DNA of 45,507 nucleotides from Aeromonadales bacterium. GTDB taxonomy: Bacteria; Pseudomonadota; Gammaproteobacteria; Enterobacterales; Aeromonadaceae. Both the position numbers and the translations under genes were made by a program. Below the pieces are notes generated by a model. It did no database searches, had not been told where the DNA came from, and saw only the letters and a list, made by a program, of their open reading frames with translations. The stretch lies in NCBI GenBank assembly GCA_012518835.1, contig JAAYRH010000047.1:1-45507 (forward strand), in the 5' to 3' direction. Shown piece by piece: positions 1 to 11,003 of this stretch (positions are counted from its first letter, which is position 1; every line of letters starts with the position of its first letter).

Positions 1-34
1 AGATGCCATGTGAAAGTAGGTCACTGCCAGGCGC
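1..34 (+). rRNA. rrf: 5S ribosomal RNA, 3' end only
   Basis: The first ~33 bases match the conserved 3' end of gammaproteobacterial 5S rRNA: GATGCCATGTGAAAGTAGG, then TCACTGCCAGGC. The rest of the gene, and presumably the 16S and 23S genes, lies left of the window. An intrinsic terminator follows at once, as expected at the end of an rrn operon. The exact 3' nucleotide (about 32-34) is uncertain. Confidence 0.9.
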
Positions 35-41
35 CAAATTC

Positions 42-74
42 AAAAAGCCCTTCACCAATGTGAAGGGCTTTTTT
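42..74 (+). terminator. rrn operon terminator
   Basis: Perfect hairpin directly after the 5S tail. The stem is 46-55 paired with 60-69 (AGCCCTTCAC / GTGAAGGGCT) with a 4-nt loop, flanked by an A-run on the left and a T-run to position 74. It should stop rrn transcription and is symmetrical enough to work in both directions. Confidence 0.9.
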
Positions 75-306
75 ACGTCTGTAGGAATGGGAAGGGCAAA
101 GCGTAAAGAGTGAAAGGACCAGCCAAGACAGAGACCATCTGTGGTAGGCGAACGTGGTGCTCGCATTTCGCTGTGGGCAGATCCTGTCCCGATACCGATG
201 GTAGCTATAGTCTATAAGCAGATGGCTTGCAACTGTGCTTGATAAGTTTGACTCAGCTCACATTTTTTACTGTAATAGCGGCTCGTTTTATAACTAAGGA
301 TAAATA
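75..306. other. Intergenic region with degenerate repeat and palindrome
   Basis: No gene is visible between the rrn terminator and the tautomerase gene. Positions 91-118 (GGGCAAAGCGTAAAGAGTGAAAGG region) resemble sequences at 7501-7588 and 22867-22967. Positions 127-188 form an imperfect palindrome bounded by GACAG and CTGTC, with inner ATCTG / CAGAT arms and GCGAA / TTCGC arms. It looks like a REP-type extragenic element, but the match is weak. The promoter of the next gene should lie in the AT-rich stretch near 240-295. Confidence 0.35.
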
Positions 307-510
307 ATGCCAATTTTAAATATTGCACTTATTGAAGGCCGTTCAAACGAACAAAAAGAAGCGCTGATCAAAGAAGTAACGGATGCCTGTGTTAAAGCGC
401 TGGATGTGAAGCCAGAAACCGTACGCATTTTATTGCAAGATATCGCGACTCAAGACTTTGGTGTAGCAGGTGAGTCAGTAAAAACTAAGCGTGAGCGTCT
501 AGCTAAATAA
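307..510 (+). CDS. 4-oxalocrotonate tautomerase family enzyme
   Basis: Small 67-residue protein of the tautomerase superfamily, which uses the free N-terminal proline exposed after Met removal as a general base. Counting Pro as residue 1, the known 4-OT active-site residues fall in register: Pro1, Arg11, Arg39 and Phe50, the last within the DFGVAGES stretch. This supports an active keto-enol tautomerase that probably works as a homohexamer in the cytoplasm. The start is fixed by the Met-Pro sequence and an AAGGA ribosome-binding site at 296-300, 6 nt upstream. No catechol meta-cleavage genes lie nearby, so the natural substrate is unknown; it is an orphan between an rrn operon and crcB. Family call is firm, substrate is not. 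Confidence 0.85.
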   Translation: MPILNIALIEGRSNEQKEALIKEVTDACVKALDVKPETVRILLQDIATQDFGVAGESVKTKRERLAK

Positions 511-521
511 CTTCTCTTCTT

Positions 522-543
522 CAGGGCAAGTTCTCTTGCCCTG
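522..543 (+). terminator. Hairpin after tautomerase gene
   Basis: Perfect 9-bp stem CAGGGCAAG / CTTGCCCTG with a TTCT loop, starting 11 nt after the stop codon. The downstream sequence is T-rich but lacks a clean T-run, so termination strength is uncertain. It separates the tautomerase gene from crcB. Confidence 0.5.
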
Positions 544-663
544 CGCTTACTCTACTTTGTTTAGTTTTGCTATTAAGCCAAATCCGCGATACTTAATGCT
601 TAAGGTAGGATTTTATCTTAGTGCAGCGTAAACTAAAGCCATGGTTTATCAATGTGATATCAG

Positions 664-1050
664 ATGAAAACCCTGCTCTTTGTTGCTTTAGGCGGCGCTC
701 TTGGTTCCACATTACGCTTTAGCTTAACTGAGCTTATCGCGCGCTGGCTTGGTCGCACTTTTCCTTATGGTACTTTAACCGTTAACTTGCTCGGCTCATT
801 AATCATGGGCGTGGTGGTGGTGTTAGTGCAGCAGCAAATATTAAGCTCTCATACATGGCGGCCTTTACTGATGGTGGGTACCTTGGGAGCACTGACCACT
901 TTTTCTTCTTTTTCTCTTGATACCGTACTACTACTTGCGCAAAGTGAGTGGTTAAAAGCCGTGTCTAATGTGTGCCTTAATGTGGTTTGCTGTATTATGT
1001 TTACCTACCTTGGCATGCAGCTAACGTCTAGCCTAGTGGCGACTCGTTAG
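664..1050 (+). CDS. crcB: Fluoride ion channel/exporter CrcB (Fluc)
   Basis: 128-residue inner-membrane protein with four predicted hydrophobic helices, the usual size of CrcB/Fluc channels, which act as antiparallel dimers expelling fluoride. Visible family signatures are GGALGSTLR near residues 10-18, the conserved Asn41 in TVNLLGS, and the GTLGALTTFSSFS segment (72-84). That segment carries the pore-lining phenylalanines (Phe80, Phe83) and the central Na+ site. The ATG has only a weak ribosome-binding site. The 5' region (544-663) was inspected for a fluoride riboswitch and none was recognised. It appears to be a single-gene unit ahead of ubiE. Confidence 0.92.
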   Translation: MKTLLFVALGGALGSTLRFSLTELIARWLGRTFPYGTLTVNLLGSLIMGVVVVLVQQQILSSHTWRPLLMVGTLGALTTFSSFSLDTVLLLAQSEWLKAVSNVCLNVVCCIMFTYLGMQLTSSLVATR

Positions 1051-1107
1051 TCGACGCCACATAGTTGTAATACATCCACATACATTGATTTAATAGGTGC
1101 CTTCAGC

Positions 1108-1863
1108 ATGTCAGAGCAGGATAAGTCGACGACTCACTTTGGTTATAAGACGGTAGAAGCAAACGAAAAAGAGCAGATGGTCGCTGGTGTTTTTCACTCG
1201 GTGGCTGCTAAGTACGATGTGATGAACGATCTTATGTCGTTTGGTATCCATCGCTTATGGAAGCGCTTTACTATTGATTGCTCTGGAGTACGCAAAGGCC
1301 AAAAGGTATTAGACTTGGCTGGTGGCACAGGCGATTTAACCGCTAAGTTCTCCCGAATTGTCGGAGAAACGGGGCAGGTGGTGTTGGCTGACATTAACGA
1401 CTCTATGCTCAAAGTCGGCCGAGATAAGCTGAGAAACCAAGGTTTGGGTAATAATATTGCCTATGTACAGGCCAATGCAGAAGCCTTGCCATTTCCCGAC
1501 AATCACTTTGACTTAATTACCATTGCTTTTGGCTTGCGTAATGTCACCGATAAAGATAAAGCGTTGGCGTCTATGCAGCGTGTGTTAAAGCCAGGTGGTC
1601 GCTTGTTGGTATTAGAGTTTTCTCAGCCACAGCATGAAATCATGAATAAATTATATGATTTTTATTCTTTTAATATTTTACCCAAAATAGGCCGCTTAGT
1701 AGCTAACGACAGTGAAAGTTATCAATATTTAGCAGAGTCTATTCGTATGCACCCCGATCAAGACACGTTAAAAGCGATGATGGAGCAAGCAGGCCTAGAA
1801 CAAGTTGAGTACTTTAATCTCACTGATGGCATTGTCGCTTTGCACCGTGGATTTAAATTCTAA
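1108..1863 (+). CDS. ubiE: Ubiquinone/menaquinone C-methyltransferase UbiE
   Basis: 251-residue class I SAM-dependent methyltransferase, the same length as E. coli UbiE. It C-methylates 2-polyprenyl-6-methoxy-benzoquinol (ubiquinone path) and demethylmenaquinol (menaquinone path). SAM-binding motif I is [11 protein letters not shown] (residues 68-78). The UbiE signatures [18 protein letters not shown] (about 35-52) and [12 protein letters not shown] (about 137-148) are present, and the protein ends in the typical VALHRGFKF. It opens a tightly packed run: its TAA overlaps the ATG of ubiJ by one base, and ubiB follows with a 4-nt overlap. Cytoplasmic, probably acting with the Ubi complex. Confidence 0.97.
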   Translation: MSEQDKSTTHFGYKTVEANEKEQMVAGVFHSVAAKYDVMNDLMSFGIHRLWKRFTIDCSGVRKGQKVLDLAGGTGDLTAKFSRIVGETGQVVLADINDSMLKVGRDKLRNQGLGNNIAYVQANAEALPFPDNHFDLITIAFGLRNVTDKDKALASMQRVLKPGGRLLVLEFSQPQHEIMNKLYDFYSFNILPKIGRLVANDSESYQYLAESIRMHPDQDTLKAMMEQAGLEQVEYFNLTDGIVALHRGFKF

Positions 1864-2483
1864 TGAAACTTTTGTTGCCTTCTTTACTAAATGGTTCTCT
1901 TGAGTTCGCATTTAACCGCTTGCTGCTACAAGGCAGTGAGCGGTCGACTTTAATGGTGCTTTTACAAGGGCGAGTACTCCAGCTCACCGTTATTGATGTG
2001 ACCACTGTCTATCTGGTGTTTGCCCAAGATAGAGTCGACATCTTGCAGCAATATGCGGGCACAATAGATAGCCATTTAAGCTTGTCTTTGAATGCATTGG
2101 GCTTGTTGAAGGATAAAGGGCTATTAATGCAGTATATCCGTGATGGGCGCATTGACCTAGAAGGGGATCCGCAATTGTGGCAAGCTTTTTCTTCATTAGT
2201 GAAAATCCCTGACGTCGATATTGAATCATTATTAGTCCCTTACACTGGCGATATTATGGCGCATTTAATCACTCGCCAAGGTCGCAAGCTCAAGTCGAAC
2301 CTAGATTCAACGGCTATAGCGATGCATCAGCAGTTAGGAGACTATGTGCGTGAAGAAGCAAGGTTAGCTGTCGGACCATTAGAGCTGGCAGATTTTGCTG
2401 ATGAGGTAGGGCAGGTGAACAGTCGTTTATTGGGCTTAGAAAATCGTCTGGCTAGGCTAATCGATAAGGCTCGTCATTCATGA
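1863..2483 (+). CDS. ubiJ: Ubiquinone biosynthesis accessory factor UbiJ
   Basis: 206-residue protein in the position of E. coli ubiJ (yigP), between ubiE and ubiB. The N-terminal ~115 residues fit an SCP2-type lipid-binding fold, and the last ~35 residues look like a coiled coil ([20 protein letters not shown]). UbiJ is a non-catalytic member of the Ubi metabolon that is thought to bind the polyprenyl intermediates, together with UbiK, whose gene is also in this window (14628-14900). Start and stop overlap both neighbours, which indicates translational coupling. Sequence conservation is lower than for its neighbours, as is usual for this family. Confidence 0.9.
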   Translation: MKLLLPSLLNGSLEFAFNRLLLQGSERSTLMVLLQGRVLQLTVIDVTTVYLVFAQDRVDILQQYAGTIDSHLSLSLNALGLLKDKGLLMQYIRDGRIDLEGDPQLWQAFSSLVKIPDVDIESLLVPYTGDIMAHLITRQGRKLKSNLDSTAIAMHQQLGDYVREEARLAVGPLELADFADEVGQVNSRLLGLENRLARLIDKARHS

Positions 2484-4117
2484 AAAAACTCCGAGAGCTA
2501 GTACGCCTCTATCAGATCGCCAGAACTTTATTTGATTATGGTTTAGATGAACTGCTCCCTGCGCGGCTACAAATATTACCGGCGCGTCTAGCGCGTAAAA
2601 GTCTATTTTGGTTAAAAAACAAACACCCGGATCTCTCTCGTGGCCAACGTATTCGTTTAGCACTAGAAGAGCTAGGGCCGGTATTTATTAAATTTGGCCA
2701 AATGTTGTCAACGCGTCGCGATCTATTGCCACCGGATATTGCCGAAGAGCTGGCGATGCTCCAAGACAAGGTACCTCCTTTTGATGGTCATCTTGCCCAG
2801 CAACAAATAGAGGCCAGTTTAGAAGCGCGTATTGATGAGCTATTTGATGACTTTGCCGTCACTCCTTTAGCGTCGGCGTCTATTGCTCAAGTGCATACTG
2901 CTAGACTTAAAACGGGCGAAGAAATTGTCATTAAAGTGATTCGCCCAAGTATTGAGAAAGTCATTGATGCCGATGTTAGCTTGATGCATACCATGGCGGT
3001 CTTAGTGGCAAAATTAGTGCCAGAGCGTAGCAGCAGGCTGCGGCCGGTAGAAGTAGTAGAAGAGTATCGCAAGACGTTATTTGGTGAGCTTAATCTCTTG
3101 CGGGAAGCGGCCAACGCTATCCAGTTACGTCGTAACTTTGAAGGCTCTCGCACTTTATATGTACCGGAAATTTACTCTAGTTATTGTCGAGAAAATGTTT
3201 TGGTCATGGAGCGCATCTACGGGATACCGGTTTCTGATATAGCTGCTTTAGAAGCTAATGGTACCGATATGAAGCTGTTGGCAGAACGTGGAGTAGAAGT
3301 CTTTTTTACCCAAGTATTTCGTGACAGTTTTTTTCATGCCGATATGCATCCAGGTAATATTTTTGTCTCTTATGAACGCCCTCACGATCCGCAGTGGATT
3401 GGCATTGACTGTGGTATTGTTGGTACCTTAAACAAAGATGACAAACGGTATTTAGCTGATAACTTTCTTGCGTTTTTTAATCGCGACTATCGCAAGGTAG
3501 CAGAACTCCATGTAGAGTCAGGTTGGGTGCCCGCTGATACCAAAGTAGAAGAGTTTGAGTCGGCTATTCGTACCGTCTTGGAGCCTATTTTTGAAAAGCC
3601 ACTGTCAGAGATTTCTTTTGGCCATGTACTACTGAATCTGTTTAATACTGCCCGACAGTTTAATATGGCAGTGCAGCCGCAATTGGTATTATTACAAAAA
3701 ACCTTATTGTATGTAGAAGGGGTAGGTCGCCAGCTTTATCCGCAGCTAGATTTATGGAAAACAGCGAAGCCCTTTTTAGAAGAATGGATGCAAAAGCAGG
3801 TCGGCTATAAAGCAGTAATCGCTGCCGTTAAAGAAAAAGCCCCTTATTGGGCAGAAAAACTACCTGAGTTGCCTGAGCTGGTTTACGATGCACTACAGCA
3901 GGCGAAATTGCAGCAACGACAGATGCAGGGCTTATATCAGCAGTTTCATCAGCATGATAAAAATCAGAGCAAAGGACGCTTTTTATTGGCGATGGGAGCC
4001 ACTGTTCTACTCGCTAGCACCTTATTACTGGCGATGAACGAGCCAAGGTGGGCATTAACGGGATTGTGTCTTACTTTGCTTACTTGGTTGTTAGGTTGGC
4101 GAAAAATTACAAGATAA
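2480..4117 (+). CDS. ubiB: Ubiquinone biosynthesis protein kinase-like ATPase UbiB
   Basis: 545-residue member of the atypical ABC1/ADCK/UbiB kinase-like family, which supports ubiquinone synthesis through ATPase activity at the membrane. Visible hallmarks are the KxGQ motif (Lys71-Gln74), the Ala-rich nucleotide loop ASASIAQVH (131-139), the invariant lysine in IKVIRP (Lys152), the HADMHPGN catalytic-loop-like motif and the IDCG metal-binding motif. Two hydrophobic segments at the C-terminus (about 493-540) anchor it in the inner membrane. Length is like that of E. coli UbiB (~546). The 4-nt ATGA overlap with ubiJ suggests coupling. Confidence 0.97.
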   Translation: MKKLRELVRLYQIARTLFDYGLDELLPARLQILPARLARKSLFWLKNKHPDLSRGQRIRLALEELGPVFIKFGQMLSTRRDLLPPDIAEELAMLQDKVPPFDGHLAQQQIEASLEARIDELFDDFAVTPLASASIAQVHTARLKTGEEIVIKVIRPSIEKVIDADVSLMHTMAVLVAKLVPERSSRLRPVEVVEEYRKTLFGELNLLREAANAIQLRRNFEGSRTLYVPEIYSSYCRENVLVMERIYGIPVSDIAALEANGTDMKLLAERGVEVFFTQVFRDSFFHADMHPGNIFVSYERPHDPQWIGIDCGIVGTLNKDDKRYLADNFLAFFNRDYRKVAELHVESGWVPADTKVEEFESAIRTVLEPIFEKPLSEISFGHVLLNLFNTARQFNMAVQPQLVLLQKTLLYVEGVGRQLYPQLDLWKTAKPFLEEWMQKQVGYKAVIAAVKEKAPYWAEKLPELPELVYDALQQAKLQQRQMQGLYQQFHQHDKNQSKGRFLLAMGATVLLASTLLLAMNEPRWALTGLCLTLLTWLLGWRKITR

Positions 4118-4192
4118 CTTGATCTAGTTAGGGTGTTTCAACGCTCAGCTCGAGTATCATAATGTTTTATTCACGGTATAGGAAAATATGTG

Positions 4193-4468
4193 ATGGGTGG
4201 AATCAGTGTATGGCAGTTGTTAATAGTAGTATTGATAGTAGTACTGCTATTTGGCACTAAAAAACTACGTGGTCTTGGCGGTGATTTAGGCTCGGCAGTA
4301 AAAGGCTTTAAGAAAGCCATGAGCGATGACGAGCCTGCTCAAACTAAAGCAGAGCAAGAGGCTGCAGACGCAGATTTTAAACAAGAGTCACTGGCTGATA
4401 AAAAAGAGCAAGCCAATCCAATTAATCAACCGGGTCAAGAAAAGACCAAAGATAACGATCGAGTATAG
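4193..4468 (+). CDS. tatA: Sec-independent translocase subunit TatA
   Basis: 91-residue pore-forming component of the twin-arginine translocase. It has a short N-terminal transmembrane helix (about residues 3-20), the FG hinge at 20-21, a conserved amphipathic helix ([22 protein letters not shown]) and a hydrophilic acidic tail. I chose the ATG at 4193 because it gives the family-typical MGGISVWQ start. An in-frame GTG directly before it (4190) would add one residue. An AGGA ribosome-binding site lies at 4180-4183. A 75-bp gap separates it from ubiB, so it may have its own promoter as well as read-through. tatB begins 2 nt after its stop. Confidence 0.96.
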   Translation: MGGISVWQLLIVVLIVVLLFGTKKLRGLGGDLGSAVKGFKKAMSDDEPAQTKAEQEAADADFKQESLADKKEQANPINQPGQEKTKDNDRV

Positions 4469-4470
4469 CT

Positions 4471-4860
4471 ATGTTTGATATTGGTTTCTGGGAGCTGGTG
4501 GTTATTTCCGTCGTGGGGTTGCTGGTACTGGGACCAGAGCGGTTACCGGTAGCGATCAGAACCGTATCTCGACTCTTTAAAACCGTACGCGATACCGCTA
4601 ACTCGGTTAAAAACGAGTTATCCCAAGAGTTAAAAATGGAAGAGCTGCATCGTGATCTTAAAAAAGCCGAGCAGCTTAATATGAAAAGTTTAAGCCCCGA
4701 GCTACAAGAGTCGATTGATGAGCTTAAAGACGCGGCGGCCTCGGTCACCCGTCCTTACGCCAAGAAAGACACCCCGAGCTCGGCGGCCAGTCCAACGGCG
4801 ACACCTAAGCCAAGCAGTGACGACCAACCCTCTCCTTCATCTCAGGATAAATCAGAATGA
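4471..4860 (+). CDS. tatB: Sec-independent translocase subunit TatB
   Basis: 129-residue partner of TatC in the twin-arginine signal-peptide receptor. The N-terminal helix [20 protein letters not shown] carries the conserved membrane glutamate at position 8, followed by the GP hinge (21-22) and [10 protein letters not shown]. An amphipathic charged helix runs to about residue 90. The C-terminal ~40 residues are low-complexity Ser/Pro/Thr-rich and probably disordered. It sits 2 nt after tatA, and its stop overlaps the tatC start by 4 nt. Confidence 0.96.
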   Translation: MFDIGFWELVVISVVGLLVLGPERLPVAIRTVSRLFKTVRDTANSVKNELSQELKMEELHRDLKKAEQLNMKSLSPELQESIDELKDAAASVTRPYAKKDTPSSAASPTATPKPSSDDQPSPSSQDKSE

Positions 4861-5605
4861 ATCAGTCACAGCAACCGCTAATGAGTCATTTAGTGGAGTT
4901 GAGGAGCCGCTTACTGCGGGCCTTTTCCGCTATCTTGTTGGTGTTTTTGGCCTTAGTTTATTTTGCTAGTGATATTTACTCGATATTAGCCGAGCCGTTA
5001 CTTAAACAAATGCCCGAAGGCGGCAGCATGATAGCGACTGGGGTAGCAACTCCCTTTTTAACGCCGATGAAGTTGACGTTAATTTTGTCGTTTTTTATTG
5101 CTATCCCTTATGTGCTCTACCAAGTGTGGGCCTTTATCGCGCCAGGCTTATATAAGCATGAGCAGCGCTTGATTGCTCCTTTGGTGTTTTCTAGTGCATT
5201 GCTATTTTATGCTGGTGCGGCTTTTGCTTACTATGTAGTTTTTCCGCTGGCCTTTGGCTTTTTTAATCAGATGACGCCAGTAGGCGTCACTATTGCCACC
5301 GATATTTCCAGTTATTTGGACTTTGTACTAGGGCTGTTTGTGGCCTTTGGTATTGCCTTTGAAATCCCAATTGCCACTATTTTGCTCTGTTGGACCGGTG
5401 TTACTACGCCTAAAGCCTTAGCGGCCAAGCGCTCTTATGTCATTGTTGGGGTATTTGTGGTGGGTATGATATTGACCCCACCCGATGTTATTTCTCAGAC
5501 TTTATTAGCCATTCCGATGTGGTTTTTATTTGAGATAGGGGTGTTTTTAGCGCGGTTTTATGTGCGTAAAGATGCAAACGACGAGGCGGAGCAGGACGCT
5601 TCTTT

Positions 5606-5609
<4 letters not shown>
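4857..5609 (+). CDS. tatC: Sec-independent translocase subunit TatC
   Basis: 250-residue inner-membrane protein with six predicted helices, the core receptor for twin-arginine signal peptides. The signal-binding glutamates known from E. coli TatC are present at equivalent positions: Glu14 in SHLVELR and Glu102 in GLYKHE. Other conserved stretches are [30 protein letters not shown] and [13 protein letters not shown]. It overlaps both tatB (ATGA) and tatD (ATGA), so the four Tat genes are probably cotranscribed and translationally coupled. The acidic C-terminal tail faces the cytoplasm. Confidence 0.97.
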
Positions 5610-7440
<1,831 letters not shown>

Positions 7441-7457
7441 GTATCAGAGTTAACTGA

Positions 7458-7491
7458 AATAATAAAGGTGACTCTTGGCGCCTTTATTATT
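7458..7491. terminator. Bidirectional hairpin after hemB
   Basis: AATAATAAAGG (7458-7468) pairs perfectly with CCTTTATTATT (7481-7491), extended inward by a G-T and a G-C pair around an 8-nt loop. The A/T-rich outer stem supplies the U-tract on either strand. It lies 17 nt after the hemB stop, between convergent hemB and gppA. Confidence 0.75.
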
Positions 7492-7500
7492 GCTGATACT

Positions 7501-7588
7501 GTGAGGGGGAAGCGTAAGAGCGAAGTGGACAATACTCTGCCTTCTAAACGGAGTATTAGTTCGTTCTTTTCACTCCTCACTCTTTACT
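7501..7588. repeat. GTGAGGGG...CTCTTTAC dispersed repeat, copy 1
   Basis: The segment begins GTGAGGGGGAAGCG and ends CACTCCTCACTCTTTAC, so its ends are loosely inverted. An inner hairpin AATACTC / GAGTATT lies at 7531-7557. The reverse complement of 22867-22967 has a similar layout, and 91-118 looks like a partial copy. It overlaps the last codons of gppA: the final Ser-Lys-Glu-stop is written by AGTAAAGAGTGA of the repeat. Probably a miniature extragenic repeat family; no transposase seen. Confidence 0.45.
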
Positions 7589-9079
7589 TATGACTACTTC
7601 TTCAATCACCAGTGGCCAGCCTTGTTCGGTTTGCCGCTGGGCTTCTTGTTGTAGCTCACTGATACGCAGTGGATGAGTTTGCTTCCAGTTAGCGGGTAGT
7701 TGTAGTATCAGTGTTTCTCCTTGAGCCTGCAGGGTAAATGCAGGTACCGTACCGCGGGTGCGCCGCAAGCATAAAATAATTGCCAATCGTAATAGTCGAG
7801 CCAGCAAAATCGCTTGTTTGGGCTCAATCGCGCCTTGTTGCTGCAAGGGAGCGAGCTTAAAGTCATCTCTTTGATTAAGTAGTAAAGCGGCAAGTAGCTG
7901 TTGCTGTGCTGGGGTAAATCCAGGTAAGTCGATATGTTTTAAGATATAGGCTGCATGTTGGGGCGCTTGTTTATACTCGATGCACAGTCCTAGCTCATAC
8001 AATAAACCTGCCCAGCCTAGCACGGCCAGAGCCGGAGTATCAGACTCTTGCATAGCTAACTGGTGCAGCGCATTTAAAGCAGTATTACGTACCCGCTCGC
8101 CTTGCTCTTGATCAAGCTGATAACGGGCAATGAGGCTCGCTGCTGTGCGCGCGCGGGCATCGCCCTGGGCATCATCCTCTCCTAACATGCCATACATCAA
8201 GCCTTCACGTAGGGCACCGCCAGCGAGGGTCATGCTCTCGATAGCCAACATTTCAAATAACGCAATTAAGATAGCCAGCCCAGAGGGGAACACACTGATG
8301 CGATCGGCTTTTAGGCCGGGCAAGTCTAACTTATCTAATTGACCACAAGCGATGGCGGCTTGTTGCAGGCGCAACAATTTAGCCAAGGTAATGTGTTCAT
8401 TTTCCCCTTGGCCAATCATGATCTCTTGAATAGCTTGGACCGTGCCAGAAGCACCAATACAGGTTTGCCATCCTAACTTGAGATAGTGGCTAGCAACGGG
8501 GGTCAACACTTGTCGAGCAGCTTCAATCGCTTGCTCAAAGTTAGCTTGATTAAGCTTGTCGTCTGCAAAGTAACGGCTTAGCCAAGTCACACAGCCCATA
8601 TCCACGCTATTAAGCAGCTGTGCTGAAGCGCCTTCGCCAATCACTAGCTCGGTACTAGCGCCGCCAATATCGATAACTAAACGCCGACCGGTCCCCGATG
8701 AGGTCCAAGCCACTCCCTCATAAATAAGGGCAGCTTCTTGCTCACCCGAGATCACCTTAATAGGATGACCTAAAATGGTTTCGGCTTTCCTTAAAAACAC
8801 CTCAATATTGCTGGCTAGGCGCAAGGTAGCGGTACCAACGATACGAATATGCTCAGCGGGCACATCTTGTAGTTGCTCAGCAAATAGCTCAAGACATTGC
8901 CAGCCGCGCTCCATAGCAGCCAAGCTTAAGCTATTATCCGCTTGTAGCCCCGCGGCCAGTCGCACCTTGCGTTTAATTTTGGCGACGGTGCGACTCGCCC
9001 CCGCTACTTCATGAACCACCAACATATGGAAGCTATTAGAGCCTAAGTCGATAGCCGCATACAGCGCCGCTTTATTCAC
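7577..9079 (-). CDS. gppA: Guanosine-5'-triphosphate,3'-diphosphate pyrophosphatase GppA
   Basis: 500-residue member of the Ppx/GppA phosphatase family (actin-like ASKHA fold plus an HD-like C-terminal half). It converts pppGpp to ppGpp and also acts on polyphosphate. The N-terminal AIDLGSNSFHMLVV phosphate-binding loop, the VVDIGGAS-type loop (VIDIGGAS) and the stretches KRKVRLAAGL, GCVTWL and FPSGLAILIA match GppA closely; so does KQAPQHAAYI further on. GppA rather than Ppx is preferred because E. coli gppA is also next to rhlB. It starts with GTG at 9079, six bases after the rhlB stop, with a GGAG within the end of rhlB, so the two are cotranscribed. Its C-terminus lies in a repeat. Confidence 0.93.
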   Translation of the reverse strand: MNKAALYAAIDLGSNSFHMLVVHEVAGASRTVAKIKRKVRLAAGLQADNSLSLAAMERGWQCLELFAEQLQDVPAEHIRIVGTATLRLASNIEVFLRKAETILGHPIKVISGEQEAALIYEGVAWTSSGTGRRLVIDIGGASTELVIGEGASAQLLNSVDMGCVTWLSRYFADDKLNQANFEQAIEAARQVLTPVASHYLKLGWQTCIGASGTVQAIQEIMIGQGENEHITLAKLLRLQQAAIACGQLDKLDLPGLKADRISVFPSGLAILIALFEMLAIESMTLAGGALREGLMYGMLGEDDAQGDARARTAASLIARYQLDQEQGERVRNTALNALHQLAMQESDTPALAVLGWAGLLYELGLCIEYKQAPQHAAYILKHIDLPGFTPAQQQLLAALLLNQRDDFKLAPLQQQGAIEPKQAILLARLLRLAIILCLRRTRGTVPAFTLQAQGETLILQLPANWKQTHPLRISELQQEAQRQTEQGWPLVIEEVVISKE

Positions 9080-9085
9080 AGTAAG

Positions 9086-10378
9086 TTAGCTCCGGTTAGG
9101 TGAACGACGCCGCGGCGGACCGCTTGGTCGACGCTGACCTGAAGAGGGACGATTACGATTAGCGTGAGCGCGGTGGTGATGAATGCGTGCCGGCGGCGTT
9201 ACATCACTGAGCAAAGCACCCTGATCGTACTTACTCACTGGGATAGAGTGCTCGATATAATCTTCTATCGCCGGCAAATTAAATACATACTCTTCGCAAG
9301 CTAAGCTAATGGAACAGCCACTAGCACCCGCGCGACCGGTACGACCGATACGGTGTACATAGTCTTCCGGGTCGTCGGGTAAATCATAGTTAAATACATG
9401 GGAAACATCGGGAATATGTAAACCTCGTGCCGCCACATCGGTAGCCACCAGAATATCTAAGTCGCCTTTAGTAAAGTCGTCAAGAATTGTCATGCGTTTA
9501 CGTTGCGGAACATCCCCTGTGAGTAAGCCCACCCGGTGGCCATCGGCGGCTAACCAGGCTTGTACGGTTTCACAACTGTGCTTAGTGTTGGCGAAAATAA
9601 TGGCTTTATCGGGCCACTCGGTTTCCATTAAGGTGAGCAGTAACAGCACCTTGTCTTCTTGAGCTGGGTAAAACAACTCTTCTTTAATGCTAATGCCGGT
9701 TTTTTGCTCGGGCGCTATTTCTACATGCTCTGGGCTATTCATGTGCTCATAGGCCAGCTCTTGTACGCGTAGCGATAAAGTAGCAGAGAACAGCATATTT
9801 AAACGCTGAGCAGGGGCCGGCATGCGGCGGAATAAAAAGCGAATGTCTTTAATAAAACCTAGATCAAACATGCGATCTGCTTCATCAAGAACCACGACTT
9901 GAATGGCTCCCATATCGATCACTTGCTTCTTCAGAAAATCGATAATACGACCGGTGGTACCAATTAAAATATCGACGCCAGCCTCTAAGACTTGGGTTTG
10001 TTGCTCATAGCCTTCGCCACCGTAAGCTAAGCCTAACTTTAGACCAGTACTGGCACTAATGGTGTCGGCATCATTAAATATTTGTACTGCCAGCTCACGG
10101 GTAGGCGCCATGATGATTGCCCTAGGCTGATTGAGCTGGCGATGTTCGGGTACCGGAGTAATGAGTAGGTGGTTAAAAGTGGCCGCTAAAAAGGCGATAG
10201 TTTTGCCGGTACCGGTTTGGGCTTGTCCAGCGATATCCTTGCCAACAATTAAATAGGGTAACGACAGCGCCTGGATGGGCGTGCAGTTGTGAAATCCTTT
10301 TGCTTCCAAACCGGAGACAACTTGAGGCTGCAGATCCAGTTGGGCAAATTTTACGTCAGTTAAGTGTGTTTTGCTCAT
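9086..10378 (-). CDS. rhlB: ATP-dependent RNA helicase RhlB
   Basis: 430-residue DEAD-box helicase, a component of the RNA degradosome that unwinds structured RNA for RNase E/PNPase. All core motifs are visible: Q-motif (Phe11, Gln36), AQTGTGKT (53-60), PTRELA, TTGR, DEAD, SAT, ARGLHIP and [10 protein letters not shown]. The N-terminus [16 protein letters not shown] is typical of RhlB. The C-terminal ~30 residues are Arg/Pro/Ser-rich, likely an RNA- or RNase E-binding tail. It is divergent from trxA and first gene of rhlB-gppA. No strong ribosome-binding site is seen before the ATG. Confidence 0.95.
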   Translation of the reverse strand: MSKTHLTDVKFAQLDLQPQVVSGLEAKGFHNCTPIQALSLPYLIVGKDIAGQAQTGTGKTIAFLAATFNHLLITPVPEHRQLNQPRAIIMAPTRELAVQIFNDADTISASTGLKLGLAYGGEGYEQQTQVLEAGVDILIGTTGRIIDFLKKQVIDMGAIQVVVLDEADRMFDLGFIKDIRFLFRRMPAPAQRLNMLFSATLSLRVQELAYEHMNSPEHVEIAPEQKTGISIKEELFYPAQEDKVLLLLTLMETEWPDKAIIFANTKHSCETVQAWLAADGHRVGLLTGDVPQRKRMTILDDFTKGDLDILVATDVAARGLHIPDVSHVFNYDLPDDPEDYVHRIGRTGRAGASGCSISLACEEYVFNLPAIEDYIEHSIPVSKYDQGALLSDVTPPARIHHHRAHANRNRPSSGQRRPSGPPRRRSPNRS

Positions 10379-10492
10379 AACGTTCAGAATATCAGGTTAG
10401 GCTTGCAATAATAAACAGGATCCATTGAAATAGGCTAACTAAATTGTCTGGACATAGTGTAATCAGACATAAATAACGGATTGGAGTTGGAG

Positions 10493-10819
10493 ATGAGTGA
10501 TAAAATTATTCAGCTGACCGATGCCAGCTTCGAAGCTGACGTGGTTAAAGCAAACGGGCCTGTGCTAGTAGATTTTTGGGCTGAGTGGTGTGGTCCTTGT
10601 AAAATGATCGCCCCTATTCTGGACGAGATTGCGAATGAGTATGAAGGCAAGGTCACAGTTGCTAAGCTGAACATTGATCAAAATGCCGATACTCCTCCTA
10701 AGTTTGGTATTCGTGGTATCCCTACTTTGTTGCTGTTTAAAAATGGCGATGTAGCCGCGACTAAAGTTGGCGCCCTGTCTAAGTCTCAATTAAAAGAATT
10801 CTTAGACGCTAACCTGTAA
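10493..10819 (+). CDS. trxA: Thioredoxin 1
   Basis: 108-residue cytoplasmic thioredoxin with the redox-active WCGPC (residues 32-36), conserved Asp27 and cis-Pro77 in RGIPTLLLF. It reduces disulfides of ribonucleotide reductase, PAPS reductase and others with electrons from thioredoxin reductase. Sequence is nearly colinear with E. coli TrxA (MSDKIIxLTD...KEFLDANL), which fixes the start at ATG 10493. A TTG at 10481 would add four residues but is really part of the ribosome-binding region (GGAG at 10483-10486). An inverted repeat TGTCTG / CAGACA (10445-10469) lies in the promoter region and might be regulatory. Confidence 0.98.
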   Translation: MSDKIIQLTDASFEADVVKANGPVLVDFWAEWCGPCKMIAPILDEIANEYEGKVTVAKLNIDQNADTPPKFGIRGIPTLLLFKNGDVAATKVGALSKSQLKEFLDANL

Positions 10820-10826
10820 TAGCGAA

Positions 10827-10860
10827 ATAAAGGGTGCTTAATGCACCCTTTATGCTTTTT
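10827..10860 (+). terminator. trxA terminator
   Basis: Perfect 11-bp stem ATAAAGGGTGC / GCACCCTTTAT with a 5-nt loop, followed by GCTTTTT. It starts 8 nt after the trxA stop. Confidence 0.9.
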
Positions 10861-11003
10861 ACTGGACGGAATCTATTTTTAGTGTTAATTTAATGTTTGT
10901 TTACTACCCTATATTCAGTGCCGTTAAGGCCCTTCGATTTTAAGTCTCACCCCAGCAGACTTTGTCATTATCTAAATATCTTGGTTGATAGAAACCCACC
11001 ACT

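Noticed and set aside
544-663. Possible fluoride riboswitch before crcB
   Set aside because: I looked for the conserved fluoride aptamer sequence blocks and could not find them.
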